From Oscillospiraceae bacterium (GTDB lineage: Bacteria > Bacillota > Clostridia > Oscillospirales > Ruminococcaceae): 61,512 nt of DNA. The position numbers were made by a program, and so were the translations under genes. The stretch's first letter is position 1. Every line of letters starts with the position of its first letter. The notes below the pieces were generated by a model. It saw only the letters and a list, made by a program, of their open reading frames with translations, did not search any database and was not told where the DNA came from. Positions 7,768 to 16,284 of this stretch are shown here, in pieces. The DNA lies in assembly GCA_017521825.1 (NCBI GenBank), contig JAFXBK010000014.1, positions 1 through 61,512 on the forward strand, in the 5' to 3' direction.

Positions 7768-8919
7768 ATGAAGAAAAAGACTTTGGCGGTGATTACCGTA
7801 ATTTTGGTTTTGTGTTCGCTTCTTTTCTGCGGATGCGAAGTTAATATCAACCTTCCGGAAAATCCTTCGGGAAGTTCATCCGAAAGTTCATCCGAAAGTT
7901 CATCCGAAAACTTATCCGGCGGTTCTTCCGAATCTTCCGGAAGCGGTGTTGTTTCACCCGGAAAAAGACCGTTTAATCCGGAAATAAGCCAGCCCATTCA
8001 GGGCAACAACCAGAAACCGGATTCCTACGAATCTTTGATAAACACCCTTTATTATACGGAAAGTGCTTTCGGCGAAGCTTTTATCGGAAAAATCGAAGGA
8101 CCCATGGGAACCGGATATAAGGAATTTTTTGAAGAGCAGGGATATCTTGAAAAATATCCTTTCATTGCGGAAATTCCTTATGAAAGATACGTTGAAACAA
8201 ACGGAAAAGAAATGTACTGCATTGTTCCAAGGGATAAAAATTCTTCCGTTTCCGTTAACGAATGGAATTATTCGCCAACGGGGGGAACATATGGAAAAGT
8301 TCTTTACAGAAGCGAATCCGGCGAACCGATTCTTATTACCTGTAACGAGGACCCGAATATTCCGAACGTAAAAGTTGTTATTGTGGATTCGGAAGGAAAA
8401 GTCTTTGAATTCAGCCCCTATTTCAATTCCCAGCTCGGCTGGCTCGAAGTTTATGAAACGCCGGAAGCAAAATCCTATGATTTTACGGTTTATGAAAATT
8501 CTTCCGGAAATGATATTCTGGTTTTTGAGGATCTTCTCGGCGATTGGGCGGGATATTATACCACCCCTGAAGGCAAGGAAGTTCAGTTCCATTTTAATTT
8601 TTACAGAGCGGCATACGGCGAACCCTGCGTAACCTTCTGGTATGGTGAAGAATACGGCGTATATAAAGAATACTATGAAGGATACGCCTATGAGCAGTAT
8701 GACGAAAACGGCGATTTTACCGGAAATCTTATTCTTGAACTTACTCTTACCCAGGGAACAAATTCCGCGGAAAAAGGGCAGATTCTTCTTATGTCAACTT
8801 ATGAATTCAGAAGAGCGGAATGGGACAAAAACTGGATTGTCGTAAGCTGCACCGGCGGCGGAAACCTTCTTGAAGAATATGGGCTCGGCTGGTTCGAAAT
8901 GGCACAGGCCATGGGATAA
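7768..8919 (+). CDS. Ser-rich-linker lipoprotein, unknown function
   Basis: 383 residues, lipobox LLFCGCE. Behind the lipid-modified Cys is a low-complexity linker built from tandem SSES units; at DNA level the 12-mer agttcatccgaa recurs in tandem around 7874-7909, a site of possible slippage. The body (about 90-380) is an unrecognised alpha/beta domain with a late EFLLGDWAGYYTTPEG-like lipocalin-type beginning. Start ATG 7768 has GGGGTG six bases upstream; the GTG at 7759 falls inside that site. It precedes the DUF6935/SPFH operon by 16 bp and may be its first gene. Confidence 0.72.
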   Translation: MKKKTLAVITVILVLCSLLFCGCEVNINLPENPSGSSSESSSESSSENLSGGSSESSGSGVVSPGKRPFNPEISQPIQGNNQKPDSYESLINTLYYTESAFGEAFIGKIEGPMGTGYKEFFEEQGYLEKYPFIAEIPYERYVETNGKEMYCIVPRDKNSSVSVNEWNYSPTGGTYGKVLYRSESGEPILITCNEDPNIPNVKVVIVDSEGKVFEFSPYFNSQLGWLEVYETPEAKSYDFTVYENSSGNDILVFEDLLGDWAGYYTTPEGKEVQFHFNFYRAAYGEPCVTFWYGEEYGVYKEYYEGYAYEQYDENGDFTGNLILELTLTQGTNSAEKGQILLMSTYEFRRAEWDKNWIVVSCTGGGNLLEEYGLGWFEMAQAMG

Positions 8920-8935
8920 CGGAAAGGAGAATTTT

Positions 8936-9544
8936 ATGGGACTTTTTGACAGCCTTAAACAGCAGGCAATAAATGCGCTTAAAACAAACGGAAACAAAGC
9001 CGCAAAACAGCTTGGCGATAACATCAAAAACGCGGTAAGAAATGCGGCAAACAAAACGGTGGATATAACTTTCCCGGCGGTTCCGGAAACTTATGAGGAA
9101 TTTGTTTCTCTTCCGGAAGCAAAGTTGGAAACCCCTTTTGAAACCGCGGCGATGACGGTTCTTGCTTTCTGCGTTTATCCTAAGAACCGGGAACTTTCAA
9201 TAAAAATGCTCAATTTCCTTCGGGGACCGCGCCCTTTGAGCGGAATGGATATAAATTTTATCCGGGATAGATTTATGGATAAAGACTATGTTCCCCGTTC
9301 ATATTTTAAAGGAGCAACCCCGGAAAATGATTATACCCCTGATGTTCCTTTGAAAATCACAGTGGGGGATAATCCTTACAGCTATGAAAACGACGGTTAC
9401 GCAAAGCTTTTTGTAACTTCCGGCGGAGCAGACGGACAAAGAGAAATTCTTTTAAGAGAAGCAAAGGACGGAAAATGGTATCTTTGGGAACAGTATATCC
9501 TTTCGGATATCCGTCAGCCGGAAAGTGCAAACCCCTGGGCATAA
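8936..9544 (+). CDS. DUF6935-like cytoplasmic protein
   Basis: 202 residues. An amphipathic N-terminus (GLFDSLKQQAINALK) is followed by a domain with AAMTVLAFCVYPKNRE, FLRGPRPLS, DRFMDKDYVPRSYF and GATPENDYTP boxes, which I recall as the DUF6935 pattern. Function unknown. Start ATG 8936 follows GGAAAGGAG; an upstream in-frame extension is inside the previous gene. Its constant neighbour is the SPFH/zinc-ribbon protein, which suggests a shared role at the membrane, perhaps in envelope stress. Confidence 0.75.
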   Translation: MGLFDSLKQQAINALKTNGNKAAKQLGDNIKNAVRNAANKTVDITFPAVPETYEEFVSLPEAKLETPFETAAMTVLAFCVYPKNRELSIKMLNFLRGPRPLSGMDINFIRDRFMDKDYVPRSYFKGATPENDYTPDVPLKITVGDNPYSYENDGYAKLFVTSGGADGQREILLREAKDGKWYLWEQYILSDIRQPESANPWA

Positions 9545-9575
9545 ATTGTTTTACATGAAAAGGAGAATCTGAATT

Positions 9576-10904
9576 ATGGGACTTATTAAAGCAATCGGCG
9601 GAGCAGTAGGCGGAGTATTGGCGGATCAGTGGAAAGAGTATTTTTACTGTGAAGCAATCCCTGCGGAAGTACTTGCGATAAAAGGACAGAAAAGAACAGG
9701 CGCAAGAAGCTCGAACACCAGAGGAGAAGATAATATCATTTCCAACGGTTCCGTAATCGCAGTAGCGGACGGCCAGTGCATGTGCATTGTAGAACAGGGA
9801 AAAGTAGTTGATATCTGCGCGGAACCCGGCGAATATACATATGATATGTCTTCCGAACCTTCGATTTTTGCCGGAAAACTCGGAACCAGTATAGTCGATT
9901 CCTTCAAGACCATCGGTAAACGTTTTACCTTTGGAGGAGATACGGGAAAAGATCAGAGAGTTTATTACTTCAACACAAAGGAACTTATCGGAAACAAATA
10001 CGGAACCCCGAGCCCGGTACCGTTCAGAGTAGTTGACGAAAGAGCGGGAATCGATATTGATATCGCAATCCGCTGCTTCGGCGAATACAGCTACAGACTT
10101 TGCGACCCGATTCTTTTCTATACCAATGTCTGCGGAAACGTAGCAAATCAGTATAACAGAAGCGAACTTGACAGCCAGCTCAAGAGCGAACTTCTTACCG
10201 CGCTCCAGCCGGCATTCGCAAAGATTTCCGCAATGGGAATCCGCTATTCTGCTCTTCCGGGACACACCACCGAAATGGCAGACGCACTTAACGAAGTTCT
10301 TTCGGAAAAATGGAGCGGACTTCGCGGAATCGAAATCGTATCCTTCGGCGTATCTTCCGTAAAAGCGGACGAAGAAGACGAAAAGATGATAAAAGAAATG
10401 CAGCGTAATGCGGCATTTATGGATCCTACCAGAGCGGCAGCACATATGGTCGGAGCCCAGGCGGCGGCAATGCAGGCAGCAGCGGCAAACGAAGGCGCAG
10501 GCCCTGCAATGGCATTCATGGGAATGGGCATGGCCCAGAACATGGGCGGCGTAAACGCGGCAAACCTTTACCAGATGGGTCAGCAGCAGGCAGCACAGCA
10601 GCCGCAGCCTGCACCGGCACCGGTTCAGGCAGCGCCTGCAAACGGCTGGACCTGTTCCTGCGGAACCGTTAACACCGGAAAATTCTGCACCAACTGCGGA
10701 AGCGCAAAACCTGCCGACGGCTGGGTATGTTCCTGCGGCGCAGTAAACAAAGGCAAATTCTGTGCAGAATGCGGCGCAAAGAAACCCGCGGGAGTTCCCC
10801 AGTATAAATGCGACAAATGCGGATGGGAACCAGAAGACCCCAAAAACCCGCCGAAATTCTGCCCCGAATGCGGCGACCCCTTCGGTGACGAAGATATCAA
10901 ATAA
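9576..10904 (+). CDS. SPFH-domain protein with C-terminal zinc ribbons (YdjI/virion-core-like)
   Basis: 442 residues. Residues about 30-280 form an SPFH (band-7) domain of the YdjI 'virion core protein' group, starting with the typical MGLIKAIGGAVGGVLADQW amphipathic segment rather than a true membrane helix. A Met/Ala/Gln-rich linker follows, then three CxCG or CxxCG zinc ribbons (about 355-370, 378-396 and 405-435), for example WTCSCGTVNTGKFCTNCG. Such proteins oligomerise at membranes and are linked to envelope stress in Bacillus. Part of a three-gene set with DUF6935 and DUF4870 genes. Confidence 0.88.
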   Translation: MGLIKAIGGAVGGVLADQWKEYFYCEAIPAEVLAIKGQKRTGARSSNTRGEDNIISNGSVIAVADGQCMCIVEQGKVVDICAEPGEYTYDMSSEPSIFAGKLGTSIVDSFKTIGKRFTFGGDTGKDQRVYYFNTKELIGNKYGTPSPVPFRVVDERAGIDIDIAIRCFGEYSYRLCDPILFYTNVCGNVANQYNRSELDSQLKSELLTALQPAFAKISAMGIRYSALPGHTTEMADALNEVLSEKWSGLRGIEIVSFGVSSVKADEEDEKMIKEMQRNAAFMDPTRAAAHMVGAQAAAMQAAAANEGAGPAMAFMGMGMAQNMGGVNAANLYQMGQQQAAQQPQPAPAPVQAAPANGWTCSCGTVNTGKFCTNCGSAKPADGWVCSCGAVNKGKFCAECGAKKPAGVPQYKCDKCGWEPEDPKNPPKFCPECGDPFGDEDIK

Positions 10905-10926
10905 TCTGTTTTAAGGAGATAATATT

Positions 10927-11235
10927 ATGGAAAACGGAAACAAACTTCTTGCGGCAATCTCTTATGTATGGATTCTCTGCATCGTAACAATCCTTTGCGC
11001 CAAGGAAGACGCTTTTGCACGTTATCACGCAAACCAGGGACTTGTTCTTCTTATCGCTAATATCGCCGCGGTAATCGTTGGTTTTGTCCTCGGATTCATC
11101 CCCGTTATCGGCGGAATCATCAGCTGGGTCATCAGCATTGCTCTTTTCGTACTTATGATTCTCGGAATCATCAATGCGGTTAAAGGCGAAATGAAACCCC
11201 TTCCTTTCATCGGCGGAATCCAGATTATCAAATAA
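10927..11235 (+). CDS. DUF4870/Tic20-like small membrane protein
   Basis: 102 residues, three hydrophobic segments (about 7-24, 36-60, 65-85). The FARYHANQGLVLLI signature and the ending MKPLPFIGGIQIIK identify the DUF4870 family (Tic20-like fold). AAGGAG upstream. Last gene of the DUF6935/SPFH operon and probably its membrane partner. Exact role unknown. Confidence 0.82.
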   Translation: MENGNKLLAAISYVWILCIVTILCAKEDAFARYHANQGLVLLIANIAAVIVGFVLGFIPVIGGIISWVISIALFVLMILGIINAVKGEMKPLPFIGGIQIIK

Positions 11236-11254
11236 TAAAATTAAAAGCATAATA

Positions 11255-11289
11255 AAAAGCGGCACTTTGAAAAAAGTGCCGCTTTTTTT
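11255..11289. terminator. Bidirectional terminator
   Basis: Stem aaaagcggcacttt / aaagtgccgctttt with T run; serves the DUF4870 operon and the convergent methyltransferase gene, whose stop codon it overlaps. Confidence 0.88.
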
Positions 11290-11869
11290 ATTTAAAATAT
11301 TCTTTGTCTTTAACAATAAAAATAGGGAAGGGCGGGTCGTTCGGGCGGTTCAGAAAATCGCATTTCATAACGTTATATTGCGCCCCGGGAAGGGATTTTA
11401 CAAATTCAAGAATTGCATCGCGCTCGGAATAACCGTTGTTGCGTCCGTAATAAACGCAAAGGGAAAGAAGACCGCCGGGTTTTAAAATTTCAAGGGATTT
11501 TCGGATTGCGGGAATGGATGTTTCCGCCCTTGTGAAAACGTCGTGGCTTCCGCCCGGAAGCCAGCCAAAATTAAAAACAATGCAGTCGGCGCTGTTCGGC
11601 TTTGCGAATTTGTCTATTTCGCTGTGGCTTTCGCAAAAAACTTCACTCATATCCGAAAAACCGTGTTCCGAAAGATTGGCCTTTGTGGATTCAACCGCTT
11701 CCGGCTGAATGTCCATTGCAAGAACATGGCCTTCCTTTCCGCAAAGTTCGCAAAGATAGACCGAATCGTGACCGTTTCCGGAAGTTGCGTCAATGCAAAA
11801 ATCACCGGGTTTAACATGCATTTTAAGGATTTTATGAACAATTCCAAGGGCGCTGAATTCGCTGAACAT
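11288..11869 (-). CDS. mnmM: MnmM-like tRNA methyltransferase (YtqB family)
   Basis: 193-residue class I SAM-dependent methyltransferase. DATSGNGHDSVYL is the SAM-binding loop of the YtqB group, AMDIQPEAV the ribose-binding acidic motif, and FNFGWLPGGSH the characteristic motif IV region. YtqB proteins of Bacillus and Staphylococcus methylate 5-aminomethyl-2-thiouridine in the tRNA wobble position, so the same reaction is inferred. The start ATG (11867-11869) is chosen because GGAGG lies five bases upstream; a frame extension of ten residues has no such site. The gene stands alone between terminators. Confidence 0.78.
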   Translation of the reverse strand: MFSEFSALGIVHKILKMHVKPGDFCIDATSGNGHDSVYLCELCGKEGHVLAMDIQPEAVESTKANLSEHGFSDMSEVFCESHSEIDKFAKPNSADCIVFNFGWLPGGSHDVFTRAETSIPAIRKSLEILKPGGLLSLCVYYGRNNGYSERDAILEFVKSLPGAQYNVMKCDFLNRPNDPPFPIFIVKDKEYFK

Positions 11870-12032
11870 AGTTTCCTCCGACAAAAAGAAATTCTGCATA
11901 TAATCCTAATGCCAAAGGCCGGATATGTCAAGAAAATAATGGAGAATATTATACTTTTGTTTATAAAAATGTGATATTTTTAGGGAAAATGTGAACAAAT
12001 ATTCAATTTTAATTAATAAATTAAAAATATGT

Positions 12033-12061
12033 TTGCAATTTTAAGTAATTTATATTATAAT
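12033..12061 (+). promoter_or_regulatory. Predicted sigma-A promoter
   Basis: TTGCAA at 12033-12038, 17-bp spacer, TATAAT at 12056-12061, upstream of the lipoprotein gene at 12097. Confidence 0.65.
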
Positions 12062-12096
12062 TGCCGATAGATATGCAGAAAGGATGTTTTATCAAT

Positions 12097-12834
12097 ATGA
12101 AAAAAATGCTTGCCGTAATTCTCGGCCTTATGCTTATTTTGCTTTCCGCAACCGGATGTGCAAGACCCGACCCCAAATATGTAACCCCCGAAGAATTTGA
12201 TGTTCATTTTTATCCCGTAAGTGATGAAGGCCAGACCTTTGCTTCAGGCCTTACCGCTCTTCAGATTGTTATGAACACCCCCAACGTTGAACTCGGAACC
12301 GGCGAAATCGCCGTAACAAGGGTTTCCGACGGAAAAGAACTCTTCAGATATGATGCCCGTATGGATGGCGACCACATTTTCCTCAACAGCGGAGTCAATC
12401 CTCCCTACGCACAGCTCATCATCATGCTTCCCGAAGGCGAAGCTTTCGAGATGGGCGAAACCTATTCCGTATCCATGGACGAAAAATTCTTCTATGTTGA
12501 CGATATAAAAGGCTTTGTAGGCGATTTCCAGGAAGGCGAATGGGAATTCACCATCGGTAACTATGGTTACGACGGCAACATTTCCGAAATGCCCATAACC
12601 TACCTCGTAGGCGATATCATCGAAATTCCTGTTGCAATCGGCGATGAAGCGGCAACCGCTGTTCTTCTTTATGACAACGTAAGCGTTGTTTCCGCCGAAC
12701 AGAGAGCAAAAACCCAGAACGGAACTTTTGAGCTTGAAGCAATCGGCGAAGGAACCACCACCATTTCCGTCATGTTCCTCGATAAAGACGGAATGCATAT
12801 CGAAACCCTTGGTTTCACCGTTACCGTAAAATAA
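12097..12834 (+). CDS. Lipoprotein with Ig-like C-terminal domain
   Basis: 245 residues; signal peptide and lipobox SATGCAR. Residues about 30-160 are beta-rich. The C-terminal 80 residues (ITYLVGDIIEIPVAIGD... TTTISVMFLDKDG...FTVTVK) resemble a bacterial Ig-like fold. Pro and Gly codons are mostly CCC and GGC, unlike the CCG/GGA of most neighbours, a pattern shared with the pilin gene and suggesting high expression. The start at 12097 puts the Met at the signal peptide; AAAGGA is 12 bases upstream, rather far. Ligand unknown. Confidence 0.72.
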   Translation: MKKMLAVILGLMLILLSATGCARPDPKYVTPEEFDVHFYPVSDEGQTFASGLTALQIVMNTPNVELGTGEIAVTRVSDGKELFRYDARMDGDHIFLNSGVNPPYAQLIIMLPEGEAFEMGETYSVSMDEKFFYVDDIKGFVGDFQEGEWEFTIGNYGYDGNISEMPITYLVGDIIEIPVAIGDEAATAVLLYDNVSVVSAEQRAKTQNGTFELEAIGEGTTTISVMFLDKDGMHIETLGFTVTVK

Positions 12835-12843
12835 TTAAAAAAT

Positions 12844-12876
12844 TAAGGCCGCGCTTTTGCGCGGCTTATTTTTTTT
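12844..12876 (+). terminator. Intrinsic terminator
   Basis: GC-rich stem ggccgcgc / gcgcggct, loop TTT, followed by a long T run. Confidence 0.88.
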
Positions 12877-12878
12877 AC

Positions 12879-12907
12879 TTGCCAATGTAAAAGAAGTGTT
12901 ATATAAT
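12879..12907 (+). promoter_or_regulatory. Predicted promoter of thyX
   Basis: TTGCCA at 12879-12884, 17-bp spacer, perfect TATAAT at 12902-12907, 38 bp before the thyX start. Confidence 0.65.
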
Positions 12908-12945
12908 AAAATATAACTATGCACATAATAAAAGGAGGAAATCAA

Positions 12946-13701
12946 ATGAAAGTCAATCTTCTTTGCCATACACCCAACCCCGAAAAAACCATTGCCGCCG
13001 CCGCAAGGCTTTGTTACAGCAATTCAGGCGCGGACGAGCTTTTTGACGGAATGACTGACGAAAAAGCCTCCGATTATGTTGCAATGCTTGAAAGGCTTGG
13101 CCACGAAAGCCCCCTTGAACACGTAACTTTTACCTTCACTATCGAAGGGGTTTCCCGCGCTTTTCTTGCCCAGATTACCCGCCACAGAATCGCTTCTTTC
13201 AGCGTTCAGAGCCAGCGTTACGTAAACAAAGAGGGACATTTTGAATTTATCGTTCCTCCGGCAATAGGCGAAAGCACCGAGGCCCTTGAGGAATATAACA
13301 AAATCATGGATCTTTGTTCCGAAAGTTACCATAAGCTTACCGAAATCCTTCGTAAAAAAGCCGCAGATGAATTTGTTGCGGAAGGAAAATCCGAGGAAGA
13401 AGCCTGGAAACTTGCGGAGAAAAAAGCGATTGAGGATGCGCGTTTTGTTCTTCCCAATGCCTGTGACACAAAGATGATTGTCACCATGAACGTAAGAAGC
13501 CTTCATAACCTTTTCCGCCTTCGCTGCTGCAACCGCGCTCAGTGGGAAATCCGCGCCGTTGCGGACGAAATGCTCCGCCTTTGCAGAGCCGAAGCACCTT
13601 CTCTCTTTGCCCATGCGGGTCCTTCCTGCGTTTCCGAAGGAAGATGCTCCGAAGGAAAAATGACCTGCGGAAAACCCAGAACAGAACTTATCGTAAAATA
13701 A
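12946..13701 (+). CDS. thyX: FAD-dependent thymidylate synthase ThyX
   Basis: 251 residues. ThyX converts dUMP to dTMP using methylenetetrahydrofolate, NADPH and FAD. The signature RHRIAS lies at 79-84, preceded by LEHVTFTFTIEGVSRAF and followed by SVQSQRYV, both flavin/dUMP-contacting regions. NVRSLHNLFRLR near the C-terminus is the second family block, and a Cys-rich tail ends the protein. Start ATG 12946 has AAAGGAGG upstream. Supplies dTMP where a classical ThyA is absent or supplementary. The DJ-1 gene follows by 13 bp and is likely co-transcribed. Confidence 0.96.
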   Translation: MKVNLLCHTPNPEKTIAAAARLCYSNSGADELFDGMTDEKASDYVAMLERLGHESPLEHVTFTFTIEGVSRAFLAQITRHRIASFSVQSQRYVNKEGHFEFIVPPAIGESTEALEEYNKIMDLCSESYHKLTEILRKKAADEFVAEGKSEEEAWKLAEKKAIEDARFVLPNACDTKMIVTMNVRSLHNLFRLRCCNRAQWEIRAVADEMLRLCRAEAPSLFAHAGPSCVSEGRCSEGKMTCGKPRTELIVK

Positions 13702-13714
13702 AGGAGAAACGGAT

Positions 13715-14239
13715 ATGGTTTATCTTTTCCTTGCGGAAGGTTTCGAGGATATGGAAGCGGTTGTTCCTTTCGACCTTATGAAAAGGGCCGGAATCGAAGT
13801 TAAAACCGTTGGCATAGGCGGAAAAACTGTTGAAAGCGCCCATGGGCTTTCTGTAACCGCGGAAATTACCGAAAAAGAAGTTTGCTTTGAAAATTCCAAG
13901 GCTTTTGTTTTTCCCGGCGGCTGGCCCGGCGCAAAAAACCTTAAAAATTCAGAAACAGTTAATAATGCCATAACATTTGCACTCCATAATGATATTATCA
14001 TCGGTGCGATCTGCGCTTCGCCGGGTTATGTCCTTTCCGGAACCGGCGCCCTTTCCGGCAAAAAATATACCTGCTTCCCGGGATTCGAAGTTCCGGAAGG
14101 GAAATATACCGCCGGAAAAGTTGAAATTGACGGAAAACTTATAACCGCCTGCGGCCCCGCCGCGGCAAAGGATTTTGCCCTTGCTCTTGTTAAAGCGATT
14201 AACGGAAGCCTTGACGGAGTTGAGGATTTTTCGGAATAA
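13715..14239 (+). CDS. DJ-1/PfpI family protein
   Basis: 174 residues. It has the DJ-1 signature: Glu in LAEGFEDMEA at the N-terminus, and the reactive Cys100 in GAICASPGYVL at the nucleophile elbow. Members act as glyoxalase/deglycase-like or oxidative-stress proteins; the exact activity here is open. It ends in TACGPAAAKDFALALV, the usual C-terminal block. Translational start GTAAAATAAAGGAG-A-ATG. Directly downstream of thyX. Confidence 0.9.
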   Translation: MVYLFLAEGFEDMEAVVPFDLMKRAGIEVKTVGIGGKTVESAHGLSVTAEITEKEVCFENSKAFVFPGGWPGAKNLKNSETVNNAITFALHNDIIIGAICASPGYVLSGTGALSGKKYTCFPGFEVPEGKYTAGKVEIDGKLITACGPAAAKDFALALVKAINGSLDGVEDFSE

Positions 14240-14245
14240 CGCCGA

Positions 14246-14272
14246 AAGCCCTGCGCTTTAACGCAGGGCAAA
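14246..14272. terminator. Hairpin between convergent genes
   Basis: Stem gccctgcg / cgcagggc with loop CTTTAA. T runs are short on both strands, so terminator strength is uncertain. Confidence 0.5.
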
Positions 14273-14290
14273 GGCTTATGGATTGGATTT

Positions 14291-14425
14291 TCAGCCGCAA
14301 CCGCAGCCACAGCCGCAATCGTTGTTGCATCCGCAGCCGTTGTTGCCGTAACCGTTGTTTCCGCAGCAGCAGAAGAGAAGGATAAGGATGATGATCCACC
14401 AGCAGCAGTTATTGTTTCCGAACAT
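14291..14425 (-). CDS. 44-residue Cys/Gly/Asn-rich small protein
   Basis: Short open frame starting ATG at 14423-14425 with GAGGTG upstream on the minus strand. It encodes MFGNNNCCWW, then a hydrophobic IIILILLF segment, then CCCG and a tail of alternating NNG, CGC and CGCG units: 13 Cys in 44 residues. Small membrane-inserting Cys/Gly-rich proteins of this kind recur in Clostridia and resemble YjcZ-type or coat-like peptides; function is unknown. It could chelate metal through its Cys tail. Confidence 0.7.
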   Translation of the reverse strand: MFGNNNCCWWIIILILLFCCCGNNGYGNNGCGCNNDCGCGCGCG

Positions 14426-14559
14426 GAAATTTCACCTCGTAAGAAAAAATTATATCGGTTTCGGGAATTTTTTTGTTCCCGCCGGTATGTTATATAGTAT
14501 GAAAACTTTCAGCCGTTGGTTACAAAAAAGCAAAGCCGGCGGGATGATCGGAGGATTTT

Positions 14560-15948
14560 ATGAACAACAAAGAGTTTGAGGATTTTTTCAAGGACCTTGA
14601 TCCAATGGAAGAACCTAAAAAAGACAACATTCCGGAAGAGGAAGATGACCTTGTTTTTTCTTCCTTTTTTAAGGACGAAACTTCTTCCAAAAAGGTTCCG
14701 GAGGAAAAACCGGAAAAAACAGATTTTGAATTTGAGGACGAAATGTTTGCGCCTCCGCCGCCGGAAGAGGAAGAAGAACCGGTTTTTGTAAAAAAAGAGC
14801 CCGTTTATGAAGAACCGAAGCAGGAAAAGAAAAAGCCCGTTCAGAAGGTTTCCGAATCCAACGCACAGAAAAAAAGGAAAAAACGCCTTAACACCGCCTA
14901 TAACTGGCTTCTTACAATAATCTGGGTTTCGGCGGTTCTTGCGGTTTCTGTTTTTATTTCTTCCTTTGCGCTTTCAAGCATCAACGACCTTGTTGGATTC
15001 AGCAAGGAAAGCAAGGAAATTGAAATAACCATTCCGGAAGGTTACGGACTTTCCGAAATTGCAAATCTTCTTGAGGAAAAGGGCATAATTGATGAACCTT
15101 TTACCTTCGAAGTTTATGCAAGGGTAAAAAATATGGAAACAAAACTTGCTCCGGGAACCTATAAACTTAATTCAAACCTCGGTTACGACCAGATTTTCCA
15201 GGCGCTTAAAACCAAGGAAGTTGCCAAAAACGTCGTTAAGGTCAACTTCTACGAAGGCATGACTTTAAGAGAAATTGCAGAGCGCCTTGAGGAAAACGGC
15301 GTTTGCGGATATGATGAATTTATCGAGGCCGCAAAAACCGAAACCTTTGAATATGAATTCACTTCAATGATGGGAACGGATGAAAATATCTATATCAAAT
15401 GGGAAGGTTATCTTTTCCCGGATACCTATGAATTCTATACCGAATCCTCTCCAAGAAGCGTAATTGCAAAATTCATAGATAACTTCAACAATAAGTTTAC
15501 AGCCGAATATTACGAAAGGGCCAAGGAACTTGGAATGACCCTTGAGGAAGTAATCACCCTTGCTTCCGTAATCCAGTCCGAAGCGGCGTATATGGATGAT
15601 ATGGAAAAGGTTTCTTCCGCTTTCCATAACCGCCTTGCTCCGAACTCCGGTCTTCCTTATCTCCAGTCCGACGTAACCTATTTCTATTATACCGAAAATA
15701 TTAAACCCTTTGTTGATGACCCTGCGGCGTCCGATGCGTTCCTCAGCGCTTATTATACCTATCCGAACTATAGAGCGGGACTTCCGGTAGGACCCATCTG
15801 CAACCCGGGTATGAACGCGATAAAAGCCGCTCTCTATCCGGCAGATACCAACTACTATTTCTTTGTAACCGATAAGGAAGGAAACTTCTATTACGGCGCA
15901 ACCCAGGCAGAACACGATGCCAATGTAATCAAAGCCGGAAGAGGCTGA
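14560..15948 (+). CDS. mltG: Endolytic murein transglycosylase MltG (YceG-like)
   Basis: 462 residues. An acidic, Pro/Glu-rich cytoplasmic tail of about 110 residues precedes one transmembrane helix (about 114-140). The extracytoplasmic part has a LysM-like subdomain (TIPEGYGLSEIANLLEEKGI) and the YceG catalytic domain, with LASVIQSEA (Glu341 as the likely catalytic Glu), FHNRL, LQSDVTYFY, YPNYRAGLPVGPICNPG and a final FYYGATQAEHDAN block. It cuts nascent glycan strands and so sets their length during wall synthesis. The N-terminal tail is long compared with E. coli MltG but common in Firmicutes. Confidence 0.95.
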   Translation: MNNKEFEDFFKDLDPMEEPKKDNIPEEEDDLVFSSFFKDETSSKKVPEEKPEKTDFEFEDEMFAPPPPEEEEEPVFVKKEPVYEEPKQEKKKPVQKVSESNAQKKRKKRLNTAYNWLLTIIWVSAVLAVSVFISSFALSSINDLVGFSKESKEIEITIPEGYGLSEIANLLEEKGIIDEPFTFEVYARVKNMETKLAPGTYKLNSNLGYDQIFQALKTKEVAKNVVKVNFYEGMTLREIAERLEENGVCGYDEFIEAAKTETFEYEFTSMMGTDENIYIKWEGYLFPDTYEFYTESSPRSVIAKFIDNFNNKFTAEYYERAKELGMTLEEVITLASVIQSEAAYMDDMEKVSSAFHNRLAPNSGLPYLQSDVTYFYYTENIKPFVDDPAASDAFLSAYYTYPNYRAGLPVGPICNPGMNAIKAALYPADTNYYFFVTDKEGNFYYGATQAEHDANVIKAGRG

Positions 15949-15960
15949 TAAAAAACAATA

Positions 15961-15995
15961 AAAACCGCCTGTTTTAAAAAACAGGCGGTTTTTTG
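15961..15995 (+). terminator. Intrinsic terminator after mltG
   Basis: Stem aaaaccgcctgtttt / aaaacaggcggtttt and T run. Confidence 0.9.
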
Positions 15996-16061
15996 TTGCC
16001 GCAAAATAAGGCCGGTTCATATAATATAAGGAAAATTATCCGATGAACGGCGGTATATATT

Positions 16062-16280
16062 ATGAAAGAATATTTTTTCCTTTTAAGTTCAATAACAAGC
16101 GCCATGAAAGGCGAGGACCTGCTCAGAAAAAACGGCTTTCGCGCAAGTGTTTTCCGGGATACCTCAATAAATCCTTACGGATGTGGATATGTTATAAAAG
16201 TTTTCGGCGAAAGGGAAGCCGTTTCGCAGGTTTTAAAAAAGGCGGGTATAAGGGTAAACGAAATCAGAGAAAGCCGGTGA
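16062..16280 (+). CDS. DUF3343 putative Se/S-carrier-like protein
   Basis: 72 residues with the DUF3343 pattern: YFFLLSSITSAMKGEDLLRKNGF, then PYGCGYVIKV with a conserved Cys. DUF3343 members are small ferredoxin-fold-like proteins resembling YedF/TusA-associated carriers and are repeatedly found beside cysteine desulfurase-like genes, as here (four bases to the next start). A sulfur or selenium relay from that enzyme is inference. Confidence 0.85.
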   Translation: MKEYFFLLSSITSAMKGEDLLRKNGFRASVFRDTSINPYGCGYVIKVFGEREAVSQVLKKAGIRVNEIRESR

Positions 16281-16284
16281 AAAA

